Source: Sarcophilus harrisii (lineage: Eukaryota > Chordata > Mammalia > Dasyuromorphia > Dasyuridae). From it: a DNA stretch of 64,000 bases. Location: NCBI RefSeq assembly GCF_902635505.1, contig NC_045429.1:425471669-425535668 (forward strand), given 5' to 3'. Under the pieces are notes generated by a model. That model had not been told where the DNA came from, made no database searches, and was given only the letters and a program-made list of their open reading frames with translations. The translations under genes were made by a program, and so were the position numbers. This document shows positions 22,501 through 33,309 of the stretch, one piece after another; position 1 is the stretch's first letter; every line of letters begins with the position of its first letter.

Positions 22501-25500
22501 TCATGGGAAGGGTCAGGGTAACTGACCCCTGCCTAGAGGAGAGAAAGGTTGGAGTGTGGAGGCAGAGGGAAGGATGCGATGACCTCAGGCAGAGATGTTG
22601 AGTGTTCTATAAATCAGCAGCATCTGGTTAGTTATGGTGGATGGAATCTAAAAGGAGAGGTTCAAAGTGTAGCTTTGGTCCTTCAGTAGAAAGGATTAGG
22701 GCAGAGGAAGGCATTGGGTGATCTGGAAAACAAATAAGCTGATGTCTCCCTCTTCTTGGGAGACATTTTCTATGCAGAAAACAGCCTAAGTTTTAGGGGC
22801 TCATAAAGAAGGGTATGGATTTTCTCATACTTCCCTCACAATCTCTCCCCCAGAACCCCAGATGGTGATCAAGTCCCCATCTCAGACCAAAACAGCCTTT
22901 TCCCCCAAAGTGCTCGAGCATTGATGGGACTGAGCCTTGAGGACTCTAAAGTATAAATTTAAGTTTTTAAAGGGAAAAATTAAAGAGTGTATATCCTAAT
23001 GAAGTTTTAAGCTTTAATAGCTTTAAGTAGACTTTTGTCTTAGTGTTAAACTTCAGTAATTTAAAAGCACACTAAGACTTTTGTGACACACTATTTTATT
23101 TTAGCTCATTTATAAATTGTTTCATGCAAGATCAACAATGTTAACATATATAGCGCTATACATGGTGATGGTAACAATGATGCAAGAATGTCTTTGTCTT
23201 TATACCTCTGGCTCCTAGTAAATTTCCCATATTTATCCTTCTCCTTCCAATTACCTTTCAGCCCTGGGGACCATAGAACAGACAGGCAACCCCAAGAGGG
23301 AACAGACCCTCTAATGCCAAGAGGGAGTTTCTTTAGGGATGTAAAAGCTGAGCTCCCACAAATTCCCTTCCTAAAAGCAACCTATATATGTCATTTTTAG
23401 GTTTTCCACTTCATAGCACGAAGGTGCTTTCAAGATCTTTCAAAAAGATCTAAGGGTACTCAAGATAAGTTGTGCTGACATTGTGGGAATAGAAATCTCC
23501 CTCAAAAAGATTTTGGAATAATTGGAGCAAAGGAGTCAAAACATGTTTTGTTTTTGTTTTTTCTTTAGTTTTTTTTTTTTTAAATAAACATCTCAGCCTT
23601 TGTAGACTTGGGACATAGAGGCAAAAGAAGGGAAGAGGTGATTTCAAAAGATCAATAAATCTGTGGATGGCTTTGAGAGATTTTTTTTTATGAAATAAAA
23701 AGCCATAATAAAATGCATGAAGGAAATTAAGGTCCAGACTCCCTGACCTGACCCCTTGAAATGTTCCCTCTTATTTTCTTTCTGTTTCTCTCCTATCTTA
23801 CCTAGTATCCATTTCAATTTTCCCTTTTTCCTAAGGCCTCTTCCAGCTTCTCAGTTCTGATTATAGAGGAATCCATTCCTCTTTTCTGGGGGAAAAAAAA
23901 GAACAAAACACTCACTCGTGTGCCCCCCTTGTGTGCCCCTTCCCTTACACACACCTATTGCTTTCCTCTCCATAACTTCTGATTTCTGTTAATATTCTTA
24001 ATTCTGGGAAAGGAGGAGAAAGAGAAGTGACACATCATTTTATGTCCCTGCCCATATTTCTGGGAATTGTTCTTGACTTAGGAGCTCCTTGCCAGGATCT
24101 GGCCACACCTCCACCAATGTAGCTTCAGAGTCCTTGGTTCCTTTCCTCCCCTTCCTCCTTCCCACCCCCCCAAAAATGTAAAAAGATAACAAGAGAAAAG
24201 GTCTGAGAGTTTTATGAAAAAAGTCAAAGTAGAGGTAGGAACCAAATTGGAGATGAGCGGCTGGGAAGATGAACTTTTTGTTAGGCGCTCAATACGATAC
24301 AGCAGTTCTTGGTTCCAAAGAATAGGTAGACACTGGAGAGGAGTTGGGAATAAGGGTGTATGGACTGGTAGAAAAACCTGCATTTGTCTGATTTGGAAGG
24401 AACAAAGTCTCCTCTGGAGTGCCAAGCTTGTAATTCTAAAACATGTGTGCTTCAGAATTCTGTGTCTGAGTGTGAGAATTTGCTTATCATTGACTGGGGG
24501 ACTCTGCCGTGCATGGGGCTGTGTCCCGGGGGGACTTGGGAGACATGTAGCTACATGTAGTTGTGTGTTTATCCATAACAAGGCCAGCATTTGGAGTCAC
24601 ACATGGAGATTGGTTTTGTGTTTCTTCCAGCAAGTATGGCCTGCTTATCCTCAAAGTCACCCCTCACACCAGGCCTCCCAACTAATGGGGAAACAGTACC
24701 AGATGCTACCTTCTCCCCCAACAGTCCACCTAGTATAGACCTCTAACTCTAAAGTCCCTAAATGATTGGGAACTAATTCATTTGGGAAACTGATTAAGTC
24801 TACCTCCACTGACCTAATCAGATCCAAATGGATCCAAGAACCAGTTCTAGGTCTCCCAGCTTTAGAAGATGATGGGGGACACTCTGGGAAAGGATAGAAG
24901 AGGATTGTAAGAGAAAGTTTTTAAAAAATGAACGTGGGGGAAAGGTAAAGAAAGTTTGATTTGTTGTGATCAGAGAAGGCCATAGGAATAAGGGTAGATT
25001 CTTAGAAGGAGATTACAAAAGGAAAGATTAAGATTAAATACATGAAATAATTTCTTAATAATTAGGAACCAAAATTAAAAAAAAATAGTTCGGAATCTTC
25101 GATTCTCAAAATGGGATGGATGTTCAAAGAGATTGTAAAGTATTTTCTTTAGAACTCTCTGAAAATTCCTCTCAGTCAGAGGCAGCATTGGAAGTTCATT
25201 GCAGGGAACACTGACTGGCTCCAGAAGACCTGGAATTTACCATTTCCTAGCCTATGACCTTTATTTAGCAAATCACCTAACCTCTAAAGAACTCAGTTTT
25301 CTTGCCTGTATCATGGGACTAATAGTGCTTACAATATCCATCTCATGGTATTTTTGCAAGGAAAAACATACTTTGTAGGCTGTAAAGTGTTCTATTCATG
25401 TTAACTATTGTTATTATTTTTAGATGATTTTATAAACTCAATGAATTTAGGTTGAATTGACACAGGGCCTTAAAGGGGGATCCTGAGATTGAAAAGAGCA

Positions 25501-28500
25501 TTTGTAACTTTTACCTGTACAGAGCAAACTTTGCAGCACAGGGAATGAGCCTCTCTTGCTATGACCATCCGGTTACTGAAATACAAGAGGCAGATGAGTC
25601 TCTTTATAAGAAGATATAGTAAAGATGGGGGGGGGGAGCTAAGAAGGGGCAGAGTGAGGATCACCAATAGTGAGTGTCATTGTAGTGGGGAGGCTACAAG
25701 TGGATCCTCCCTAGCCTTAACTTCTCTTCCTTCCTTCTAAGATCTTGGACTAATTTATTTGTAGAATCGATTAACATCTCTGACCTAATCAGACCCAAAT
25801 GAACCCAAGAGCCAGTTTTAGGTGTCCACATTGGGGAAAGGCTCTGAAAGCATCCTAAGAGAAAGTTTGCAAAGATGAACTGAAGAGAAAGGTTAAAAGA
25901 CTTTGATTTGGCAGCCTCCATTGACTGGGGAGATCATTCCTGCCTTCTTCAGAATAAGGGGATGAACATAGTCAATGAAACCATGTTCTCCAAGGACAAG
26001 AGAAAAGACTGGAAGAGTAGGAACGAGAAAGTGTAAACTCTGTCCTCATGGAGAAGAATAGGGGATATCGAGTTTGTGAACAAATCTTCCAGCTAGGAGT
26101 TAATACATGAGCCCTCCCAATTCCTCCCTTTTCAGTGGTACCTCCCAAGGCCTCCTGACAGGTGACCACCCCAGACTGTTGTTTTTGGTTTTTTCCTCTC
26201 CCTGGGCTGGTTTGAACCAAATGAGTGAATGGGGGAAAGGGCCAAATAATTCTTATCTCCCCCACACCAATTCACCCCGCCCCCGCCCCCCTAGATAAAA
26301 GATGAGAAAAATGTCCAGGAAGTATTTGACCTGAGCGACTATGAGAAATGCGAGGAGCTTCGGAAATCCAAGAGCCGGAGCAAGAAGAATCACAGCAAGT
26401 TTACCCTGGCACACTCCAAACAGCCTGGGAATATGGTATGTGTCCCCACCGCCTTGGCCCCCTGGACGCTTATTGTACACAGCGGTGTTGAGAAGATCTC
26501 TCCCACACACATGCTCACTGTTTGTCTCAGGGAGCTCTCTTACCTCCCAAGTCTCGAATCCCCAGGCTCCCCGACATCAGCTTTGACCTTTTCTTGGGAA
26601 GCATTCATCCCTCAGTCTCTCCCAGTCCCTCAGGCTCTTCTCCTCTGCCCACTGACACCCATCCTATTTTCTTAAATTTGCCCAGAGAAGAAAGCCCCTT
26701 TACTTTTCTTGGGAGTGAATGCTTACATTGTCCCTAAGAGGCAAGTTGTAGTTGAAAGCCTATTTCCTTTTGTCTAAGTGAACACACAGCAGCTACTCCC
26801 ATTTCCTGGAAAATGTTCCTTCATACATGTAAAGAGCCTTTTTTTTGTTTGTTTTTGATTTTTTTGGTTTTTGCCTGTCCTTCGCTGCCCCCCAACCACC
26901 AGCCCTCTCTTCTCCAGCTGCATAATCACCTGTGTCCCTCTCAATATTCTCTCCTTCACATCCATACTTCATTTGAGCTTAGGGCCCAGAACAGCGAGCC
27001 CAAGACTCTCTCCTGTACAAAATATGTTTCCCTTTCCAATCCATGATCACTTCCGAGACATAGCGCCCAGTTGTGCAGTTTTGTAGTGGGAGACATAGCA
27101 GTATCCCTAAAGAGGTGGTGTGGGTTTGTGGGGAGGGGGAAGAGAATGACAGAAATAGAATCTCCCTCCTAGAAAAGGTGGGACCAAAACTAATCGGACA
27201 TCTTGGTGTTTTCACCACGAGGTCTCCAAATTACCCTCAGGGGCAGGGGCATTGACTGTGATCCCCCCTGTTGTAACAAAAATCTTCCCCACCACCCCCA
27301 ACCAGGCACCCAACCTGATCTTCCTGGCAGTGAGTCCAGAGGAGAAGGAGTCTTGGATTAACGCCCTCAGTTCCGCCATCACTCGAGCCAAGAACCGAAT
27401 CCTGGATGAGGTTGGTGAGGTGGGGATCAGTGTGGAGATGGGCAGGTCTAGCTAGAACCAAGAGGAAAGCCGAATTAACTGACTGGCCCCAATGACCTGC
27501 TCCCCTCCAACTCCCTCTCTCTCTCAAACTCATGCTTACCTCCTCCTACCCCCTTCCCAGCTCTCTTGCCCAGGTCTATTCCCACTTTAGGATGTGATTA
27601 GCGGTTCTTTCAAAACTAGGAGATCCTGAAGTTCAAGGGATATATTGTGAGACAGGTCATGGGAACTGTTCCCCAGCACAGGTGTTTTCAGGGAAGTTGG
27701 GACAGAAGGAGGGAGGTTCTAGGGAACACAATTCTTCTCATTGCCAGGTCACTGTTGAAGAGGACAGCTACCTTGCCCATCCCACCCGTGACAGAGCAAA
27801 GATCCAGCACTCTCGACGTCCCCCAACCAGAGGACACCTAATGGCTGTGGTACGTAAGAACCAGAGTTTCCCTACTAACTGAGACCAAGATTTTATCTTA
27901 TAAAATGGCACCAGGTTACATCTTTGTAGATGGGTGTCTGTCTTGCCATCAGCCTCTAAAGGTTGTGTTTACATCTGATAGACTTCCTAGTTTCCCTTAA
28001 ATGCTTTATGAATCATTACCAAAACTTTTATTCAAGAGATACTTAACATATACCAACTGCCTAGAAAGTGTCATGTTGTAGAACATGTAAAAAAATCTTA
28101 ATCTAAATTCATAAATCTTATGCTCAAGGAACACTAATTGAAAGGCCAATCAATCATCAAGCATTTATTATTCCCCTACTAAGTGCTGAAAATACAAAGA
28201 CAAAAATAAAAGTTCTGCAACTCAAGAAACATATTTTATTAGGGGAGAACGCATGGCCACCTGTAAATATAAATAAAATAAAGTTGTGGGGGTAGGCACT
28301 AGCAGCTCAGGGCAACAGGGCTGGGAATTAAATGTAAAAGGCAATACCTGAACTGAGTTTTAAAGGAAATCAAGGATGGATTCTAATGGGTAGAATGTGG
28401 TAAAGAGGAAGTGCATTTCAGATATGGAGGACAATCAGTGGTTAGACCCAGAAATAGTACCAGAAGAACAGGTTAACTAGACTAAAGAATGTAAGGAAAT

Positions 28501-30241
28501 GATGAATAGAAAGTGTGGAAAGGTAGATTGGAGCCAGAATGGGAAAGGTTTTGAAGGTAGCAAGAATATGACATGGTCAATCTGATACTTTGGGAATATC
28601 ACTATGGTGTTTCTGTGGAAGAAAGATTAGAGAGAGAAGACCCTTGAGTCAAGGAGGGAGGTAAAATATGAAAATTTAAGTAATACCACAAGAATTTTTA
28701 AAAACTACAAGAGATGTCATGAGGTAATGTATAAGAAAGTCAATCAAGTGACTTATCACTGAGTTGCTAGTAAGCTTGTGAGACAATGCATATATAAAGC
28801 ACTATATAGAAGTCAGTCTCAATGAACATATTTTTATAAGTTTGCTAACCTGCTATATATTTGTCCAAGTTTCAAAGGGGTTTAGTAATTCTGAGTATTA
28901 CTACTTTCTTAGGGTCTTTTTAAGGTCCCAATATGAGGTCAGGGTAGTAGAGGGAGTTGAAGTCATGTAGCTAGGAGGAAGGGAATAGACATTTTGTAGC
29001 ACATATTGTTGGCCAGAGCAAAGTGCTAAGCATTTTTTAAAAATATGACGCCATTTATCTTCACAATACCCTTTGAGGTAGGTGTTACCATCATTCCCGT
29101 TTTACAGATGAGGGAATTGAGGCAGATGGAAATTATGTGACTTGGCTAGTCCAGGTTTGAGCCCATCACTCTATCTGCTATCATGCTTCAGTTACCCCTG
29201 TCCTCCCATCCCACCCCAGCTCCCTGGGGATGTGGATGAAGAGATCCTGTAGATCTCCTCAGTGTGGAACCCTACAGTGGGTACTTGAGGATGCTTCCCT
29301 CCACATGAAAAATCCTTACATGGATTCAAATAATCAAGTGTCAGTGATCACAATTAGGAAAGAACCTGGAAGGCAGAAATGGTTTCTCCCTGTGTTTAAT
29401 TCCCCAGCACAAAGGAGGCTTCTAATATATGTTTGTAGTCTAGAATTGAATTGGAGGAGGCAGCAGTGGGGGGCTGAGGAGGAGTAGCACTTGCCTGGGT
29501 ATCGCTATTCATGACCTATGGTTATAATTCCCGGTGCAGGCCTCGACCTCTACCTCGGATGGAATGTTGACCTTGGACTTGATCCAGGAGGAGGACCCCT
29601 CTCCGGAGGACCCCACTTCTTGTGCCGAGAGCTTCCGGGTGGACTTGGACAAATCTATGGCCCAGCTGGCAGAAGGCAAGAGACGGGCAGACTCAGACCG
29701 GATCCATCCTCCGTTGGACCGGGGCCGCAGCTTTCCCCGGCCTTGGGAGAAGCCGGAGAAGGGGGCCCCCTACACTCCCCAGGCCCCCAAGAAGCAGACG
29801 CCCTCAGAGAAAGGCCGGTGCGCTTCCTTGGAAGAAATCTTGTCACAGCGGGATGCTGCCCCAGCCCACGGCCCGCTCCAGCCCGAGGAGCACTCCACCC
29901 CCACCCCACCTCCCCCCGGACAGCTGTCTCGGATCCAGGACCTGGTAGCAAGGAAACTGGAGAAGACGCAAGAGCTGCTGGCGGAGGTGCAGGGGCTGGG
30001 GGATGGGAAACGAAAGGCCAAGGACCCTCCGCGCTCTCCCCCTGACTCTGAGTCAGAACAGCTCCTGCTGGAGACGGAGCGACTGCTCGGGGAAGCGTCC
30101 TCCAACTGGAGCCAGGCAAAGAAAGTACTGCAGGAGGTGAGGGAGCTGAGGGACCTGTACAGGCAGATGGACCTTCAGAGCCCAGACTCCCAGCTCAGAC
30201 ACACCGCTCAGCACAGCCAGTATCGCAAGAGCCTGATGTGA
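19523..30241 (+). CDS. PLEKHO1: PLEKHO1 (CKIP-1), PH-domain adaptor, six coding exons
   Basis: Joined exons (19523-19552, 20361-20507, 26295-26435, 27306-27410, 27748-27849, 29540-30241) give 408 codons plus stop; human PLEKHO1 is about 409. All introns are phase 0 with GT-AG ends. Residues about 21-131 form the PH domain ([12 protein letters not shown] start, [16 protein letters not shown] strand, C-terminal-helix W123). Residues 150-166 fit the capping-protein-interaction consensus LxHxTxxRPKx6P, with Ala for Pro. Residues about 304-328 and 346-387 are leucine-rich coiled coils. In known biology the protein binds phosphoinositides at the plasma membrane, casein kinase 2 alpha and actin capping protein, and moves to the nucleus to restrain AP-1 and AKT-linked signalling; it also promotes Smurf1 activity in bone. 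Identity rests on recalled near-identity to human protein. No break or missing exon was seen. Confidence 0.97.
20361..20507 (+). CDS. PLEKHO1: PLEKHO1 coding exon 2 (PH domain start)
   Basis: Codes for residues 11-59, from GPQDGN to ISEKE, covering the first strands of the PH domain. The acceptor is CCCCTGCGGCAG and the donor GTAGGA. The basic run [15 protein letters not shown] supplies the lipid-facing beta1-beta2 loop typical of PH domains. Confidence 0.96.
21170..21225 (-). repeat. L2 3' tail fragment, antisense, in intron 2
   Basis: AACTTAACAAACATTTATTAAGTTCTTATTCTATG matches the antisense L2 tail start (CATTTATTAAGC...CTATGTGCC). Short and old. Confidence 0.5.
21977..22107 (+). mobile_element. 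Marsupial SINE with a 21-base poly(G) tail, intron 2
   Basis: Short-form SINE (GGGGCAGCTAGGTGGTATCAG ... GTGTGACCCTGGACAAGTCACTTAACCCCAATTGCGT). A few internal bases are missing. In place of the usual A-rich tail it runs into 21 consecutive Gs at 22087-22107. It sits in sense orientation within PLEKHO1 intron 2, far from splice sites. Confidence 0.88.
25180..25425 (+). repeat. MIR element in intron 2
   Basis: MIR order is seen: CAGAAGACCTGGAATTTACC, AGCCTATGACC...AGCAAATCACCTAACCTC, CAGTTTTCTTGCCTGTATCATGG, then GGCTGTAAAGTGTTCTATTC and ACTATTGTTATTATTTTTA. Old. Confidence 0.78.
26295..26435 (+). CDS. PLEKHO1: PLEKHO1 coding exon 3 (PH domain middle)
   Basis: Residues 60-106: [20 protein letters not shown] through AHSKQPGNM. 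The C-rich acceptor tract ends CCCCCTAG, and the donor is GTATGT. The last codon is ATG (Met106), where the human protein as recalled has Thr; this would fit an ACG-to-ATG CpG transition. Confidence 0.96.
27306..27410 (+). CDS. PLEKHO1: PLEKHO1 coding exon 4 (PH domain end)
   Basis: Residues 107-141: [20 protein letters not shown] through NRILDE. It contains the final PH strand and C-terminal helix with the family-conserved Trp (W123). The acceptor is CCCCAACCAG. The donor used in frame is GTTGGT at 27411; a stronger-looking GTGAGG lies four bases downstream at 27415. Confidence 0.95.
27748..27849 (+). CDS. PLEKHO1: PLEKHO1 coding exon 5 (capping-protein motif)
   Basis: Residues 142-175: [11 protein letters not shown] through RGHLMAV. 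Holds L150, H152, T154, R157, K159 and P166 in the spacing of the actin capping protein interaction motif. The basic stretch RDRAK...SRRPPTR could also aid membrane or nuclear targeting. The donor GTACGTAAG is strong. Confidence 0.95.
28150..28680 (-). repeat. L2-type LINE, antisense, in intron 5
   Basis: Starts with the antisense tail CAAGCATTTATTATTCCCCTACTAAGTGCTG and continues through blocks such as ACCTGAACTGAGTTTTAAAGG, GTGCATTTCAGATATGGAGGAC, AAAGGTTTTGAAGG and ATATCACTATGGTG. These read as the reverse of L2 ORF2 and 3' end sequence. Old. Confidence 0.7.
28990..29190 (-). repeat. MIR element, antisense, in intron 5
   Basis: Antisense MIR: GCCATTTATCTTCACAATACCC, GAGGTAGGTGTTACCATC, CCGTTTTACAGATGAGGGAATTGAGGC, then TTATGTGACTTGGC and GGTTTGAGCCCATC. 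Confidence 0.82.
29540..30241 (+). CDS. PLEKHO1: PLEKHO1 coding exon 6 (C-terminal half, stop)
   Basis: Residues 176-408, from [16 protein letters not shown] to the terminal QYRKSLM, stop TGA. The middle is proline- and serine-rich and probably disordered. The last third has two coiled-coil segments ([19 protein letters not shown] and [15 protein letters not shown] to [11 protein letters not shown]). In the human protein this C-terminal part is the reported region for dimerisation and AP-1 inhibition. The acceptor is CCGGTGCAG. GC-rich compared with the flanks. Confidence 0.97.
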   Translation, partial: ASTSTSDGMLTLDLIQEEDPSPEDPTSCAESFRVDLDKSMAQLAEGKRRADSDRIHPPLDRGRSFPRPWEKPEKGAPYTPQAPKKQTPSEKGRCASLEEILSQRDAAPAHGPLQPEEHSTPTPPPPGQLSRIQDLVARKLEKTQELLAEVQGLGDGKRKAKDPPRSPPDSESEQLLLETERLLGEASSNWSQAKKVLQEVRELRDLYRQMDLQSPDSQLRHTAQHSQYRKSLM

Positions 30242-30863
30242 GGGAGCGGGGAAGCGGCCCCGAGGCGCGCTGCAGGGGATGGACTGGCGGACGCTGGGAG
30301 AGGGCTTGTTTCTTTCGTTTTGTTTTTTTTTTAATTTACCGCAATCCAAAAAGAAAAGCAAAAAACAACTCACGGCTCCCGCTGGTGCCTAATTCTCCCC
30401 TGTGGCCTCCCCCTTTCTTTCCGGAGCCATAGACTGGGCTCAGATCGGAGGGAGAGGGGTTCCCCGCTGAATGGTAGCGATCTGGACCCACTGGGGAGAA
30501 AAGAAATGTTGGAGGCCGTCTGGCCAAGTTCTCATCTAGCACTAGAGATATGGGGAGGCTAACTCCCCAGAGCCGGACTCTCTGCCATCCCCTACCCCTA
30601 TGCAGAGGTCGTATGTTTATGTTTCCAATCCTAGTGCAATGGGGGCGGAGGGAAGAATCATTTCCCCCTATCCATGTGCCCTCTAAGGATGAAATTTTAG
30701 CCAGAAAGTCCAGACTCTAAGGAGGTGGATTCCACTTCCACCTGTTCCAGCCCTTGGTATCAGTGAAGGGAAAGGAGCTAGGCATAGAGAAAGGAGAATA
30801 GTTGTAGACTCCAATCAGCAATCAGACATGATCATTCTAACATCAGCCTTTCCTTGCTATTTG

Positions 30864-30865
<2 letters not shown>

Positions 30866-30924
<59 letters not shown>
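30866..30924. repeat. (CT)n microsatellite in probable 3' UTR
   Basis: About 29 CT units in sense with PLEKHO1. If transcribed it gives a long pyrimidine tract of the kind that can bind PTB-type proteins; this consequence is inferred. Confidence 0.95.
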
Positions 30925-30929
<5 letters not shown>

Positions 30930-31248
30930 TTTCTTATGTGGGTGTTTACTTCTCCCTCCACCTCAGAATGAGTTTAAAGACACGATGCTTATAGTGTAAC
31001 TAGGAAGAGATGGTCGCATTCTCTCTGTTTCTTGGGAGGGTGGGACTCCTGTAGCAGGGAAATGAGGGACAGCTGACCCCAAGGGAGAACTGATCTAAGA
31101 ATGAAACTGGGAGCATGCTGGGTAGGTGAGAGGGGGAAAACCAAACACATGTTCGTGTTCCTCTTTTAGCAAGCCAGAGTTTTCTGGGTCCTTCCCCCTA
31201 CTCTGCCTGCCCCCAAGAGCACTTGTCCCTGTCTCAGAAAGTGAAGGT

Positions 31249-31282
<34 letters not shown>
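31249..31282. repeat. (AC)n microsatellite
   Basis: About 16 AC units downstream of the PLEKHO1 stop codon, probably in the 3' UTR. Confidence 0.93.
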
Positions 31283-31283
<1 letters not shown>

Positions 31284-31420
31284 ACTTGACTCAAACCTCT
31301 GGTTCACCAACAGGTGCCAGGCTTCCTTGCATTTTTGTTTATGAGAAATCCTGTACAATTTACATTTCGAGTTGTTTGCTTATCCTTTGCTATTTATAAC
31401 AATGATGAGGGAGAGGGGAG

Positions 31421-32524
31421 AGAAAAGACATGTCACTGATTTCAAGAAAGAGAGAAATAGAGATAGCTAGAGCTTAAAACTGGCCCTTTCTGGGAGGGAG
31501 AAAGAGAGAGAGGGAAGAGAGGGAGGGAAAAGAGAGGGGAGGAGAGAGAGAGAGGCAGAGGAGAAAAGAAAAAAAGACGGACCCTCATGATTCTTTTACC
31601 CAGGGTGGTCTTTCAACCCTTCAATCTGGGGAACAGGAAGGCTTGTGTATGGGGAAATGGAAAAATCTAAGGGGACGTGACCAACAAGACAACCCAAACA
31701 GAAAAATCCATTCCTATTTCAACATTCTCCCTCTCACTTCCCAGTTTTTCTGGAGATGAGTCAAGAGGGATAAAGGAAAGTAGTCCTTGGAGAAACACAA
31801 ACCTTTTATCACCTCACAAATCCAAGGCTAGCTCCTAGGATTATTCCATTTCTCCTCCTGATGTCACCTCCCCACCCACCTTGCCAACCCAATCAGGAAG
31901 ATAGATAACTCTTCCACTTCCACCAAATCTTTCATCTCTCCACTTCTTCGTAGTCAGAAATTCTTTCTCAGGAACCTCAGTAAGCACCTTTTCTGAAGGT
32001 GCTTTCTTTGATGGGGAATAGATGCTGCTGCTTTGGGGCTTAAATAACCAGGCTGGTTTCCCCACAGCCCAGGCTGGAGATCATCTGGGATATTGGAACA
32101 AGAAAATACAGTTGTGGGGTGCTAAATATATAAGACCTCCAAAATCCCCTGACCCAGCAAATTTGTGGCCACCTACAGTCTGAATTCAACCTACACTTTC
32201 TTCTATTTCTAAATCTTCCATCTTATTTTATTTTCATTTTATTTTACCAGCGTTTTCCCCTTTTCTCCCTTTTTTCTTCCCAGTCACTCCCACGTAACAA
32301 GAGGAGAGACAAAGAATCAGAATGACATGTATTCCTAAAACATGCCACTTAGTCTTGTTTCCCAGGGGACTGGAAAGATGGGGGAGACACTAAAAAAGGG
32401 GAGTCCAAGAGAAAAATGCCAAAAAGCAAAAGTAGTGAGACTAAGGGAAGAACTGAGCTCTAAGGTATACTTTAAAGACCAGGGACATTTTCATCTGATT
32501 TGCAGCTAAAAACCTTCGATTATC
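31421..32524. other. Flank downstream of PLEKHO1, nothing recognised
   Basis: Includes a purine-rich GA stretch at about 31490-31580. No gene or interspersed repeat was recognised. A PLEKHO1 3' UTR longer than proposed could extend into it. Confidence 0.35.
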
Positions 32525-32640
32525 TCCCCCATTAGAACTAAGCTCCATAGGAGCACGGACTATCTTAATTTCCAATTTGTATCCCTAATGCTTTGCACAC
32601 AGTAAGCCCTTAATAAATGCTTATTTTATTCAACCATTCA
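32525..32640 (+). repeat. L2 3' end
   Basis: Sense L2 tail: CCCCCATTAGAACTAAGCTCC, GAGCACGGACTATC, TTTGTATCCCTAATGCTTTGC, ACAGTAAGCCCTTAATAAATGC. The AATAAA here belongs to the repeat. Confidence 0.8.
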
Positions 32641-33061
32641 TCAGTGCCCAGGAACAAGTCTCCAAATCCCTAGAAAAATGTTAAAACTAGATAATTTATC
32701 TTTTTAATGCATACTCCTGTTATCCATAGACCAGTTAGCTCAATTGGTTACCATCTGGTACTAATGAGGTCAAGTTCACAAACTCAATCCTGGCTTAACC
32801 TAGATTGTTTCACTATTTCAAGGCCAGAGTGTCTGCCCTTTTTAATCTTTGCTGACTGTTTTACAATTATGATTGTGGGGATGGATCAGTAGCAAGTTTG
32901 TCATCATTGTTAGAAAAGAAGTTCCAAGTTTCTGCCCTGCTGACAGCAGGTCTTTCTTTACAAACATGTTTTTGGATCAACACCTTAGGCAGTTTTATTT
33001 ATTAAATGGAGCCTTACTTCCGCTACGCTACATCGAGACCCCCTCGTTCCCATCCCTAGGA

Positions 33062-33309
33062 TGTTATTGTTGTTCGATCATTTCATTCAGATCTGACTCT
33101 TCCCGACCCCATTTGGGGTTTTCTTGGCAAAGATATTGCTCTGGTTTGTGTTTTCCTTCTCCAGCTCATTTTACAGATGAGGAAAGGAGGCAAACGGGGT
33201 TAAGTGACTCGCTCAAGTTCACACAGCAAGTGAGTATGCGAGGTCGGATTTGAACCCTGGGAATCCTGCCTCCAGGCCCAGCCCTCCCACCAGTTAGCCA
33301 GCTGTCCCT
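33062..33309 (-). mobile_element. Marsupial long-form SINE, antisense
   Basis: Complete antisense order: TATTGTTGTTCGATCATTTC, CCCGACCCCATTTGGGG, TTTTCTTGGCAAAGATATTGC, CTCATTTTACAGATGAGGAA, GGGTTAAGTGACTCGC, GGATTTGAACCCTGGG and a final CCAGCTGTCCCTAGGG head region. Confidence 0.9.

Larger units (their letters stand above)
20508..26294 (+). other. PLEKHO1: PLEKHO1 intron 2, repeat-poor
   Basis: The largest intron, about 5.8 kb. Identified content is an L2 tail fragment, one SINE with a poly(G) tail, a C15 run at 20947-20961 and one MIR. Most of it, including about 22110-25150, holds no recognised repeat. It may contain conserved enhancers, but none can be identified by eye. Confidence 0.8.
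30242..31420 (+). other. PLEKHO1: Probable PLEKHO1 3' UTR
   Basis: Non-coding sequence after the stop, with no interspersed repeats. It holds a long CT microsatellite and an AC microsatellite. The AT-rich end at about 31345-31405 has a TGTA element (CCTGTACAATT) followed by CTATTTATAACAATG. This is a plausible 3' end, but no AATAAA or ATTAAA is present there, so the end is a guess. Confidence 0.5.

Noticed and set aside
24078-24738. Overlapping open frames of about 170 codons on both strands in intron 2
   Set aside because: Both strands are open over the same stretch, no domain was recognised, and no splice sites bound them; chance is the simplest reading.
29518-30045. Second open frame overlapping PLEKHO1 exon 6
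   Set aside because: It is an out-of-frame shadow of a GC-rich exon; the other frame matches PLEKHO1 to its natural stop.
32606-32620. AATAAA as the definite PLEKHO1 poly(A) signal
   Set aside because: It lies in an L2 tail 2.4 kb after the stop. It remains only a possibility and is listed as a finding.
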